Shown here: positions 1 through 6,496 of the stretch, piece by piece
Layout of the letters: each line of letters begins with the position of its first letter
How positions within the stretch are numbered: position 1 is the first letter of the stretch
NCBI GenBank assembly: GCA_030040475.1
Contig: JASHTQ010000032.1
Location: 1 to 17,363 of the forward strand
From: Streptosporangiaceae bacterium
GTDB taxonomy: Bacteria > Actinomycetota > Actinomycetes > Streptosporangiales > Streptosporangiaceae
Direction: 5' to 3'
Length of the DNA: 17,363 bases
Made by a program: the position numbers and the translations under genes
The notes under the pieces: generated by a model
What the model saw: only the letters and a program-made list of their open reading frames with translations
The model's database searches: none
What the model was told of the DNA's origin: nothing

Positions 1-323
1 GTCCAGCCCGGCGACGGGTGGGCCGCCACGCCGCGGGGCTTGTCCACCACCAGGATGTCCTCGTCCTCATGCAGCACGGTCAGGCCCTCGACGGGCCGCG
101 GGGGCTCGGGCTGCCGCGGCGGCGGGAGCGTCACCTGCAACGGCTCGCCGGCCAGCACGCGATCCGACTTGGCCGCGGGACGGCCGTCGAGCAGCACGAG
201 GCCGTCCGCGATCAGCTCGGCCGCCCTGGACCTGGACAGGCCGAACATCCTGGCCAGCGCGGCGTCGAGCCGCTCCCCGTCCAGGCCGTCGGGAACGGCG
301 ACCTGGCGCTGCCCCGGCGTCAT
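1..323 (-). CDS. rluD: RluD/RluA-family 23S rRNA pseudouridine synthase, N-terminal part (cut by window edge)
   Basis: Reading the minus strand from the ATG at 323 gives an open frame of about 107 codons to the window edge. It begins MTPGQRQVAVPDGLDGERLD. Residues about 14-65 look like an S4 RNA-binding domain (DGERLDAALARMFGLSRSRA, then a GLVLLDG turn). The catalytic-domain opening follows: VLHEDEDILVVDKPRGVAAH, then PSPGW. This is typical of RluA/RluD synthases, which isomerise uridines in 23S rRNA helix 69. The catalytic Asp motif (RLDxxTSG type) lies beyond the edge, so activity cannot be judged. The start overlaps the lspA stop as ATGA, which implies translational coupling after lspA. 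The lspA-rluD order is usual in Actinomycetota. Family call is firm; exact RluD orthology is inferred from context. Confidence 0.9.
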   Translation of the reverse strand, partial: MTPGQRQVAVPDGLDGERLDAALARMFGLSRSRAAELIADGLVLLDGRPAAKSDRVLAGEPLQVTLPPPRQPEPPRPVEGLTVLHEDEDILVVDKPRGVAAHPSPGW

Positions 324-877
324 GGCTCGCGGACCGTCCGGGTCCCGTCCAGCCGGATCCCGCGCAGGGCAAGCAGGACGAACAGGACGCCGCCGCAGGT
401 AATGGCGGAGTCGGCGAGGTTGAAGACCGGCCAGTAGCGGGTCAGCTCGATCCAGTCCACGACGTCGCCGCGGAACGGCCCCGGCGCGCGGAAGATCCTG
501 TCGACCAGGTTGCCCGTCGCGCCGCCGAGCAGCAGGCCGAGACAGATCGCCCAGCCGATGCTGCGCAGGTTCCTGGCGGCACGCAGGATGTAGATGATCA
601 CTCCGGCGGCGATCGCGGTGAACACGATGGTGATCGAGGTGCCGCCGATGTTGAACGCCGCTCCCCCGTTGCGCACCTGGGTGAGCATGAGCACGGTGCC
701 GATCAGGTGGATGTAGCTGCCCTCGCGGATGTGCGCGACCACGACGGCCTTGGAGACCAGGTCGGCGGCGAGGACTCCCGCGGCGACCCCGAGCAGCACC
801 CCGACCCGGCGCGGGCGGGTCCGGGCCAGCGGCAGCTCGGTCAGCGGCGTTCCTGGCGTTGCTTGCAGGTCACGCAC
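320..877 (-). CDS. lspA: Lipoprotein signal peptidase (signal peptidase II)
   Basis: Inner-membrane aspartyl protease that removes the signal peptide from diacylglyceryl-prolipoproteins. Numbering from the GTG at 877 (185 aa), the visible family boxes are NGGAAF (70-75), GNLVDR (122-127), VVDW with catalytic Asp about 141, and FNLADSA with catalytic Asp about 156. Four hydrophobic segments are present, as expected. The start is uncertain. The longest frame opens at an ATG at 940 but would overlap the upstream zinc-finger gene by 100 bp. The GTG at 877 cuts this to 37 bp and gives a usual length. A CTG just past the upstream stop, preceded by AGGA, is another possibility. The gene lies downstream of the DksA/TraR-type gene and couples to rluD by ATGA, so the three genes probably share a transcript. 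Confidence 0.93.
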   Translation of the reverse strand: MRDLQATPGTPLTELPLARTRPRRVGVLLGVAAGVLAADLVSKAVVVAHIREGSYIHLIGTVLMLTQVRNGGAAFNIGGTSITIVFTAIAAGVIIYILRAARNLRSIGWAICLGLLLGGATGNLVDRIFRAPGPFRGDVVDWIELTRYWPVFNLADSAITCGGVLFVLLALRGIRLDGTRTVREP

Positions 878-1260
878 AGGGTCGCCCGCGGGAAGGCCTG
901 CAGGCGCGCCTTCCCTATCGGCTGGCCGCACGATTCGCATACTCCATATGTTCCCGCATCGATTCGGGCCAGCGCGCGCTCACCCTGGTCGAGCAGGTCC
1001 TGAGCGTTCTGGGTGAGGGCAAGCTCGTGCTCGCGCTCGGACACCTTGGTGCCGGCGTCCGTCTGGTCGTCGCCCGCGTCCTGGACCGCATCGGTGAGGA
1101 GTTCGGCGATGTCGGACGCCATCCTGGCGATGTCGCCGTGCAGGCCGACGGCCTCGGCCTCAAGCTCGGCGCGCACCTGCTCGAGTTCGGTAGCGGTCCA
1201 CGGCTCCTCACCGGGCCGCACCGGAAAATGGGCGGCGTCGGACTGCGGGGCTGCGGGCAT
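841..1260 (-). CDS. DksA/TraR-family C4 zinc-finger protein
   Basis: A 139-aa protein with an acidic coiled-coil-like middle (about 24-100) and a C-terminal four-cysteine zinc finger: CESCGQ (C108, C111) and CVTC (C129, C132). Length, layout and the YGVCESCGQPI signature fit the DksA/TraR family, whose members bind the RNA polymerase secondary channel and modulate transcription. I see no clear paired acidic tip like that of E. coli DksA, so a DksA-equivalent function is not assured. An in-frame ATG at 1290 would add ten residues. I chose the ATG at 1260 because TATTCT lies exactly 6 nt upstream, the spacing of a leaderless actinobacterial mRNA, and because no Shine-Dalgarno sequence is visible. 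It is the first gene of the traR-type/lspA/rluD set and diverges from ileS. Location beside lspA and ileS is common in Actinomycetota. Confidence 0.9.
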   Translation of the reverse strand: MPAAPQSDAAHFPVRPGEEPWTATELEQVRAELEAEAVGLHGDIARMASDIAELLTDAVQDAGDDQTDAGTKVSEREHELALTQNAQDLLDQGERALARIDAGTYGVCESCGQPIGKARLQAFPRATLCVTCKQRQERR

Positions 1261-1266
1261 GTGCGG

Positions 1267-1272
1267 AGAATA
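1267..1272 (-). promoter_or_regulatory. Putative -10 element for the DksA/TraR-type gene (leaderless arrangement)
   Basis: On the minus strand TATTCT (TAnnnT consensus) is followed by CCGCAC and then the ATG at 1260. This puts a transcription start on or next to the start codon, as in leaderless actinobacterial transcripts. No convincing -35 hexamer is seen at 16-18 bp upstream. Inference from spacing only. Confidence 0.5.
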
Positions 1273-1294
1273 CCCGCCTGCGCAAGGCATCGGC

Positions 1295-1300
1295 TACTCT
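1295..1300 (+). promoter_or_regulatory. Putative -10 element for ileS
   Basis: TACTCT fits TAnnnT and directly abuts the annotated ATG at 1301. It lies exactly 6 nt before an in-frame GTG at 1307. If it is used, the message would be leaderless from GTG 1307 and the protein two residues shorter. There is no clear -35 box, and the only Shine-Dalgarno-like match (AAGG at 1284-1287) is too distant. It mirrors the TATTCT-N6-ATG arrangement of the divergent gene. Confidence 0.35.
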
Positions 1301-4300
1301 ATGCCGGTGCAGGGATTCGAGCCGCTCCCCGCGCAGGTTGACCTGCCTGAACTGGAGCACGAGATACTCACCCGCTGGCAAGACGCGGGGATCTTCGAGC
1401 GATCGCTGAAGCAGACCGAGGGCGGGCAGACCTGGACCTTCTACGAGGGCCCGCCGACCGCCAACGGGCTGCCGGGCGTGCACCACGTGGAGGCAAGGAC
1501 CTTCAAGGACCTGTTCCCCAGGTTCAGGACCATGCGCGGGTTCCATGTCCCCCGTAAGGGCGGCTGGGACTGCCACGGGCTGCCGGTCGAGGTAGCCGTG
1601 GAGAAGGAACTCGGCCTGTCAGGCAAGAAGGACATCGAGGCGTACGGGGTCGCCGAGTTCAACGCGCGCTGCCGCGAGTCGGTGCTGCGGTACGTCGACG
1701 CCTGGCTGGAAATGTCGCGCCGGATGGGCTACTGGGCCGACACCGACAACGCCTACCGGACGATGGACCCGAGCTACATCGAGTCCGTCTGGTGGTCGCT
1801 CAAGGTCGTCTTCGACGCCGGGCTGCTGGTACGCGACTTCAGGATCAGCCCGTACTGCCCGCGCTGCGGCACGCCGCTGTCCGACCACGAGATGGGCCAG
1901 CCCGGCGTCTACCAGACGGTGTCCGACCCCGCCATCACGGTGAGGTTCCGCCTGCTCACCGTGCCGGACACCGCGCCTGCCGAGCTCGTGGGCGCCGACC
2001 TGCTGGTATGGACGACGACGCCGTGGACGCTGGTCGCCAACACGGCGGTGGCCGTGCACCCCGACGCGACGTACGTGCTCGCCCGCGACGGGGAAGACCG
2101 GGTGGTCGTGGCCGAGGACCTGGTGGGCCGGGTGCTTGGCGATGGCTGGCAGGTAGTCACCCGGTTCGCCGGAAGAGCCTTGGTCGGGGCGAGTTACCAC
2201 CGCCCGTTCGGCATCATAAAGATCCCTGACGCGCATATCGTGATTCCAGGGACATTCGTGACTACGGAGGATGGCACCGGGCTCGTCCACCTCGCCCCGG
2301 CCTTCGGCGCCGACGACATGGAGGCCTCGCGGGCGCACGGGCTGCCCGTGGTCAATCCGGTGCGGCCGGACGGGCGGTTCGAGGACGACGTGCCGATGGT
2401 CGGCGGGATGTTCTTCAAGGACGCCGACCAGCGGCTGACCGAGGACCTGCGCGACCGGGGACTGCTGCTGCGTTCCGAGCGGCACGAGCACAGCTACCCG
2501 CACTGCTGGCGGTGCGGCACGCTGCTGATCTACTACGCGGTGCCGTCGTGGTTCATCAGGACCACCGCGATCAAGGACAGGCTGCTCGAGCAGAACGAGC
2601 GGACGAACTGGTACCCGGCGACGGTCAAGAACGGGCGGTACGGCGAGTGGCTGCGCAACAACGTGGACTGGGCGCTGTCCCGGACCAGGTACTGGGGCAC
2701 GCCGCTGCCGCTGTGGGTGTGCGACGAGGAGCACGTGACCTGCGTCGGCTCGCTCGCCGAGCTGTCCGAGCTAGCCGGGCGCGACCTGACCGGGCTGGAT
2801 CCGCACCGCCCGTACGTCGACGCGGTCACGTTCTCCTGCCCGGTCTGCGGGGAGCGCGCGCGGCGGGTACCCGAGGTCATCGACGTCTGGTATGACTCGG
2901 GCGCGATGCCGTTCTCGCAGTTCGGCGCGCCGCTGCGGAACGAGGCCGAGTTCGAGGCCGCCTACCCGGCGCAGTTCATCTGCGAGGCGCTCGACCAGAC
3001 CCGTGGCTGGTTCTACTCGCTGATGGCCGTGGGGACGCTGGTGTTCGGGCGGTCGTCGTACGAGAACGTGGTCTGCGTCGGCCTGATCCTCGACGAGGCC
3101 GGCGTCAAGATGAGCAAGCACCTCGGCAACGTGCTCGAGCCGATTCCGCTGATGGAGGCGCACGGCGCGGACGCGCTGCGGTGGTTCTTCGCGGCCTCAG
3201 GCTCGCCGTGGGGAGCGCGGCGGATCGGGCACGACGCGCTCGACGAGATCGTCAGGAAGGTCCTGCTGACCTACTGGAACACCGCGTCCTTCCTGGTCCT
3301 GTACGCGAACGCGGGCGGGTGGAGCGCGGCCGACCTCGCCTGCGCGCCCCCGGTCGCGGACCGGCCGCTGCTGGACCGGTGGGTGCTCGGCGAACTACAC
3401 GCGGTGGTGCGGGACGTCACCTCCGCGCTGGACGTCTTCGACACGGCGGTCGCCGGGCGGCGGCTCGCGGCGTTCATCGACGACCTGTCCAACTGGTACG
3501 TGCGCAGGTCAAGGCGGCGGTTCTGGGACGGCCCCTCGTCGCAGACCGGGGCGGCGGCGTTCGCGACGCTGTACGAGTGCGTGACCACGCTGACGCTGCT
3601 GATGGCGCCGATCACGCCGTTCGTCACCGACTACGTCTGGGGCGTGCTGCGTTCTGCCGGGGCGGCGGAGTCCGTGCATCTGGCGTCGTGGCCGTCGTTC
3701 GACCCTTTGCTGATCGATGCGCGCCTGTCGGCACGGATGGCGCTGGTCCGGCGGCTCGTCGAGCTGGGGCGTTCGGCCCGCTCGGGTGCTTCTGTGCGCA
3801 CCCGGCAGCCGTTGTCACGGGCACTGATCGGCGCGCCGGGGTTCGAGGACCTGCCGGATGAACTGCGCGCTCAGGTCGCCGCGGAGCTGAACGTGGCGTC
3901 GCTCGACGTGCTCAGCGGCGGGCTGGTGGACTACGCGGTCAAGCCGAACTTCCGCTCGCTCGGCCGGCGGTTCGGGGCGCGGACCCCGGCGGTGGCCGCC
4001 GCGATCGGCTCGGTTCCGGCTCTTGACGTCGCCGGGGCGGCGCTGGCGGGCTCGACGATCACCGTCGTCGTCGTCGACGGCTCGGAGGTGTCGATCGGCC
4101 CCGACGACGTGATCGTGACCCAGACGCCGCGGGCCGGCTGGGCGGTGGCCACCGACGCCGGCGAGACGGTGGCGATCGACACCGAGGTCACGCCGGAGTT
4201 GCGCCGCGAGGGCCTGGCGCGCGAGGTGATCAGGCTGGTGCAAGATGCGCGCAAGACCGACGGCCTCGACGTGACCGACCGGATCTCGCTGCGCTGGTCG

Positions 4301-4468
4301 GCCCGCGACCCGGAGGTGGCCGAGGCGCTTGCCGAGCACGCAGCGCTGATCGCCGGGGAGGTGCTGGCGGTGGATTACGGGTCCGCCGCGTCCTCGGCGT
4401 CGGCCGCACAGGGGTTCCCGCACGCGGATTCCGATCTCGGCCTGGAGTTCTGGATCAGCCGCGCCTGA
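1301..4468 (+). CDS. ileS: Isoleucyl-tRNA synthetase, type 2 (eukaryote-like), swapped HIGH motif
   Basis: A 1055-aa class I synthetase that charges tRNA-Ile and edits misactivated valine. The N-terminal match PAQVDLPELEHEIL supports the ATG at 1301; a GTG at 1307 is possible. The active-site signature reads PPTANGLPGVHHVEA, so the usual HxGH is replaced by G59-V-H-H62. The CP1 editing domain (about 230-430) has the Thr-rich WTTTPW (237-242) and GTGLVHLAPAFGADD (325-339). Three CxxC pairs (C186/C189, C402/C405, C513/C516) suggest bound zinc. KMSKH is at 603-607. The C-terminal third is the anticodon-binding and appended region usual for type 2 enzymes of about 1040-1060 aa. It is the only plus-strand gene in the window. 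It diverges from the DksA/TraR-type gene with about 40 bp between starts and converges on the membrane-protein gene ending at 5008. Confidence 0.97.
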   Translation: MPVQGFEPLPAQVDLPELEHEILTRWQDAGIFERSLKQTEGGQTWTFYEGPPTANGLPGVHHVEARTFKDLFPRFRTMRGFHVPRKGGWDCHGLPVEVAVEKELGLSGKKDIEAYGVAEFNARCRESVLRYVDAWLEMSRRMGYWADTDNAYRTMDPSYIESVWWSLKVVFDAGLLVRDFRISPYCPRCGTPLSDHEMGQPGVYQTVSDPAITVRFRLLTVPDTAPAELVGADLLVWTTTPWTLVANTAVAVHPDATYVLARDGEDRVVVAEDLVGRVLGDGWQVVTRFAGRALVGASYHRPFGIIKIPDAHIVIPGTFVTTEDGTGLVHLAPAFGADDMEASRAHGLPVVNPVRPDGRFEDDVPMVGGMFFKDADQRLTEDLRDRGLLLRSERHEHSYPHCWRCGTLLIYYAVPSWFIRTTAIKDRLLEQNERTNWYPATVKNGRYGEWLRNNVDWALSRTRYWGTPLPLWVCDEEHVTCVGSLAELSELAGRDLTGLDPHRPYVDAVTFSCPVCGERARRVPEVIDVWYDSGAMPFSQFGAPLRNEAEFEAAYPAQFICEALDQTRGWFYSLMAVGTLVFGRSSYENVVCVGLILDEAGVKMSKHLGNVLEPIPLMEAHGADALRWFFAASGSPWGARRIGHDALDEIVRKVLLTYWNTASFLVLYANAGGWSAADLACAPPVADRPLLDRWVLGELHAVVRDVTSALDVFDTAVAGRRLAAFIDDLSNWYVRRSRRRFWDGPSSQTGAAAFATLYECVTTLTLLMAPITPFVTDYVWGVLRSAGAAESVHLASWPSFDPLLIDARLSARMALVRRLVELGRSARSGASVRTRQPLSRALIGAPGFEDLPDELRAQVAAELNVASLDVLSGGLVDYAVKPNFRSLGRRFGARTPAVAAAIGSVPALDVAGAALAGSTITVVVVDGSEVSIGPDDVIVTQTPRAGWAVATDAGETVAIDTEVTPELRREGLAREVIRLVQDARKTDGLDVTDRISLRWSARDPEVAEALAEHAALIAGEVLAVDYGSAASSASAAQGFPHADSDLGLEFWISRA

Positions 4469-4481
4469 ATCGTGACCGCGA

Positions 4482-4495
4482 GCCGTTCGTACGGC
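4482..4495 (+). terminator. Short GC hairpin after ileS, possible terminator
   Basis: GCCGT, loop TCGT, ACGGC: a perfect 5-bp stem starting 14 nt after the ileS stop. There is no T-tract, which actinobacterial terminators often lack. The stem is short, so this call is weak. Confidence 0.25.
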
Positions 4496-4679
4496 GGGCG
4501 GGGCAGAAGTGGAAGCTGGGGCTTAGCGGAAAGCCCGGCGGATTCCGTAGTTGTTCCGAAGCGAGGCGCGCCTCCGGTGTGTCGCGGACCTGAGTCCGGT
4601 TCCCTGGTCCGGGGTGCGGGTCCGGGGTGCCGTTCCCCAGCCCCATCTGCCCCGGCGGCCACTCAGTCACCAGGCCTGG

Positions 4680-4735
4680 CCGCAACGATGTAAGCCTGTA
4701 GCGGTTATCACCGCCACGTCTTTACATCGTTGCGG
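4680..4735. repeat. Nested inverted repeat with 14-bp perfect arms
   Basis: The arms CCGCAACGATGTAA (4680-4693) and TTACATCGTTGCGG (4722-4735) are perfect reverse complements. Between them sits a second perfect 5-bp hairpin, GCGGT-TATC-ACCGC (4701-4714), separated from the outer stem by symmetric 7-nt internal loops. A CCAGGCCTGG palindrome abuts the left arm. It may be a bidirectional terminator of the convergent genes, an operator, or the remnant of a small mobile element. There is no T-tract and no flanking direct repeat that I can see. Confidence 0.75.
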
Positions 4736-4805
4736 TCCAGACGGGCCGGCAAGGGCCTGGCGTGGCAGCGGCCGGAAGGCCGGATTATTGGTTCTGGCCC
4801 GCATC

Positions 4806-4820
4806 TCGTGATGATCACGA
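4806..4820. repeat. 15-bp odd palindrome
   Basis: TCGTGAT, G, ATCACGA: perfect 7-bp arms around one base. The left part also recurs inverted as CATCACGAGAT at 4972-4982. It could be a regulator-binding site, but no adjacent promoter is evident. Confidence 0.5.
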
Positions 4821-4840
4821 TGGATTTGCCTGCTGGTAAC

Positions 4841-4893
4841 GGGGCTTGTGGGTCACAGGCCCCGCAAGAAGGGGCTTGTGCGTCACGAGCCCC
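4841..4893. repeat. Two tandem REP-like hairpins
   Basis: Two copies of a 23-bp unit each fold into a 10-bp stem with a 3-nt loop. Copy 1 (4841-4863) has arms GGGGCTTGTG and CACAGGCCCC, loop GGT. Copy 2 (4871-4893) has the same left arm and CACGAGCCCC, loop CGT. The right arms differ at two neighbouring positions, yet each keeps pairing through one T-G wobble. The spacing is 7 bp. Conserved pairing despite substitutions suggests a selected structure, or a copied palindromic element. Confidence 0.65.
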
Positions 4894-5007
4894 GCTCAGG
4901 GCATCGCGCTCAGTGACTGGCGGTCCCTGTGAGGTGGATGATGCGAATGGCCGGCAGATGACGGTCGTGTCCATCACGAGATATGGCCCAGATCCGGATT
5001 ATTTCGG

Positions 5008-6456
5008 TTACTCGGGGGACGATTCAGGCTCGTCGGGCTGGCAGGCGCGGCAGGGGGTGCAGCCGGAGTCCCTGGCGGCGGCCACCGTCATCCGCTCAAG
5101 GTCGTTCACGCCCATGAACCGGATGAGGATGCACTGCGCGGTGTGATATCTCGGCACGCCCGGCACCACAGTCACTTCCATCTGAGGGTCGGGCGGGGTC
5201 GACGAGGGCTCGGCGGGCGGCTCGTCGCCGACCTCGGCTTGGTTGCGGGTCTCGGGCTCCGCTGACGGCGGGTCGGCTGCGCGCACTTCGGCGACTGCGG
5301 GCGCGGCCTCGGCGGCAGCGGCCGCGGCATCGATGACTGCGGGCGCGGCTTCGGCGGCAGCGGGCGCGGCATCGGCAGCAGCGGGCGCGGCATCGGCAGC
5401 AGCCTCGATCGGGGCTGGCACGGGAGCCTCAGCGGGTTCCGGGGCTTCGGCCGACTCGGCGGGCGTTAGCGGCGCGGGCGGCTCTGCGACCTCGGTGACG
5501 CCCTGAAGGGGCGCTTCGGCGGGCTCTGCGGGCACGGCGGGCTCCGCGGGCACGAGTAGGTCGGTTTCGGGCAGGGCGGCTTCTGCCGGGGTGGGGGGCG
5601 GCTCGGCGGGAGCGGCCGGGGGCTGAGCTGATGCCGGGGATGGCTCGGCGTGAACGGGGGACGGCTGGGTTGGGGACGCGCCGGCCGACTCATCGCGCCG
5701 GTCCCAGAACCCGGGTGGCGGTGTGGCTGTGGTGCGGCCTGGCGAAGGCGGGCCGCCGACGCCGGAGACAGGGGGCGCGGCTGGCGGGGGCTGAGGCACA
5801 GCGGTGCGGCCGGGGACAAACGCGGCAGGGGGGCGCAGGTCCTCGGGCGGCCGCGGGTACTCCGGCGGCCGCGGGTACTCCGGCGACCGCGGGTACTCCG
5901 CTGGCGGCGGGTACTCCGCTGGCCGCGAGAATTCCGGCGGGGGCGGGAACTCCGCCGGTCGCGGGAATCCCGGCGGGGGCGGGAACTCGGGCGGGCGCTG
6001 GCTGGCAGCGGCGGCGGGCCGGTCGGCGGGCAGGTATCCGGCTCGTGGCGGGCCGGCCAGCGAGGGGCCGGCCAGCGAGGGGCCTTGAGGCGCGGCGGAT
6101 ACCGGAGCGGCGGATACCGGAGCGGCGGGTACGGGGACGGCGGCCCAGGGCGAGACCGCGGGCACCGTGGGTGCGGGCGCGGCGGGCAGCCTGGCGGATT
6201 GCTGGGCCTGCGGGTGCGGATCAGGGACGAAGGCAGGCGCCGCATCGGTACGGCCGAGCCCGGAAACCGCGGGCTCGGCCGTCTCAGGCTTGCCGAACAG
6301 TTCGGACCACTTGAAGGCGGCGCCAGCGCCCAGCGCCAGCAGCGCGACACCGCTGATCCCGATCGCGAGATAGACAAGCAGCAGCTTGCTCGTTACGACA
6401 CCGGCGACAAGCAGCCCGAGCGCTGCGGCAACAAGAAACGCACTGAACCGGATCAC
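5008..6456 (-). CDS. Two-TM protein with Pro/Ala-rich linker and C-terminal Ada-like Cys/His domain
   Basis: An unrecognised protein of 482 aa. The GTG start at 6456 has GGAG 7 nt upstream. Residues about 4-22 and 25-48 are two hydrophobic segments, with KWSELFG at the membrane boundary. Residues about 57-425 are low-complexity Pro/Ala/Glu, including a 6-residue repeat (PPEYPR type) and a 7-residue repeat (AAPAAAD/E type). The C-terminal 57 residues are compact: VPGVPRYHTAQCILIRF, then GCTPCRACQPD. The pattern H438-x3-C442 ... C469-x2-C472, with an extra C466, resembles the Ada metal-binding fold (YHxxxC ... GxxPCxxC). This is motif resemblance, not a confirmed family. The gene lies 40 bp after divIVA on the same strand, so it is probably cotranscribed. 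I infer a membrane-anchored protein presenting a tethered metal-binding domain near the pole or septum. Mycobacteria also have a small transmembrane protein gene next to wag31; homology to it is untested. Confidence 0.8.
   Translation of the reverse strand: MIRFSAFLVAAALGLLVAGVVTSKLLLVYLAIGISGVALLALGAGAAFKWSELFGKPETAEPAVSGLGRTDAAPAFVPDPHPQAQQSARLPAAPAPTVPAVSPWAAVPVPAAPVSAAPVSAAPQGPSLAGPSLAGPPRAGYLPADRPAAAASQRPPEFPPPPGFPRPAEFPPPPEFSRPAEYPPPAEYPRSPEYPRPPEYPRPPEDLRPPAAFVPGRTAVPQPPPAAPPVSGVGGPPSPGRTTATPPPGFWDRRDESAGASPTQPSPVHAEPSPASAQPPAAPAEPPPTPAEAALPETDLLVPAEPAVPAEPAEAPLQGVTEVAEPPAPLTPAESAEAPEPAEAPVPAPIEAAADAAPAAADAAPAAAEAAPAVIDAAAAAAEAAPAVAEVRAADPPSAEPETRNQAEVGDEPPAEPSSTPPDPQMEVTVVPGVPRYHTAQCILIRFMGVNDLERMTVAAARDSGCTPCRACQPDEPESSPE
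5291..5407. repeat. 21-bp tandem repeat, about 5.5 copies, coding Ala-rich heptads
   Basis: Units begin at 5291, 5312, 5333, 5354 and 5375, with a partial one at 5396. The consensus resembles GCGGCAGCGGGCGCGGCATCG. In the membrane-protein gene it encodes the alternating AAPAAAD/AAPAAAE heptads. It is likely length-variable by slippage. Confidence 0.8.
5846..5989. repeat. 18-bp tandem repeat, 8 copies, coding the PPEYPR hexapeptide
   Basis: Eight contiguous 18-bp units. The first two are identical (GGCGGCCGCGGGTACTCC) and later ones diverge. On the coding (minus) strand they give a Pro-rich array with Tyr or Phe every sixth residue (YPRPPE, FPPPPE, YPRSPE variants). Confidence 0.85.
6051..6137. 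repeat. Two adjacent 15-bp tandem repeats in the linker
   Basis: GGCCGGCCAGCGAGG occurs twice perfectly (6051-6065, 6066-6080). CGGCGGATACCGGAG occurs twice perfectly (6093-6107, 6108-6122), followed by a degenerate copy. They encode PSLAG and SAAPV pentapeptide repeats in the membrane protein. Confidence 0.85.
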
Positions 6457-6496
6457 GCACGTTCTCCAGGCGTCCCCTTCTCAGGTTCAGCGGCGG

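Larger units (their letters stand above)
4469..5007. other. Non-coding convergent region rich in inverted repeats
   Basis: This stretch of about 540 bp lies between the ileS stop and the stop of the minus-strand membrane-protein gene. I find no frame with family resemblance or codon-like composition. It holds a 5-bp GC hairpin just after ileS (GCCGT/ACGGC, 4482-4495), a 13-bp tandem repeat (GGTCCGGGGTGCG-like, 4606-4630), a 10-bp palindrome (CCAGGCCTGG, 4670-4679), a large nested inverted repeat (4680-4735), an odd palindrome (4806-4820) and two tandem hairpins (4841-4893). An 11-bp inverted pair links 4803-4813 with 4972-4982. Parts are more A/T-rich than the flanking genes. Bidirectional termination is the simplest role. 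An unrecognised RNA or decayed element is possible. Confidence 0.6.

Noticed and set aside
841..1290. Longer form of the DksA/TraR-type protein from the ATG at 1290
   Set aside because: It would put the -10-like TATTCT inside the gene, and it lacks a ribosome site. The ATG at 1260 fits a leaderless start.
1013..1300. 96-codon N-terminal extension of IleS
   Set aside because: It is antisense to the DksA/TraR-type gene and Ser-rich. The family alignment begins at MPVQGFEPLPAQVDLP.
1619..2734. 371-codon minus-strand open frame inside ileS
   Set aside because: Antisense shadow of the IleS catalytic and editing domains, with Arg/Pro/His-rich nonsense composition.
4708..4977. 89-codon minus-strand frame downstream of the membrane-protein gene
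   Set aside because: No Shine-Dalgarno sequence. The protein is largely the translation of the hairpin repeats, with no recognisable motif.
4730..5146. 138-codon plus-strand frame starting in the convergent region
   Set aside because: It runs into the antisense of the conserved C-terminal domain of the membrane protein. Its start overlaps the inverted repeat and its composition is that of hairpin repeats; no ribosome site or family motif.
5291..5407. Tandem 21-bp units considered as a CRISPR array or phase-variable tract
   Set aside because: The units are contiguous with no unique spacers, stay in frame and encode an Ala-rich linker.
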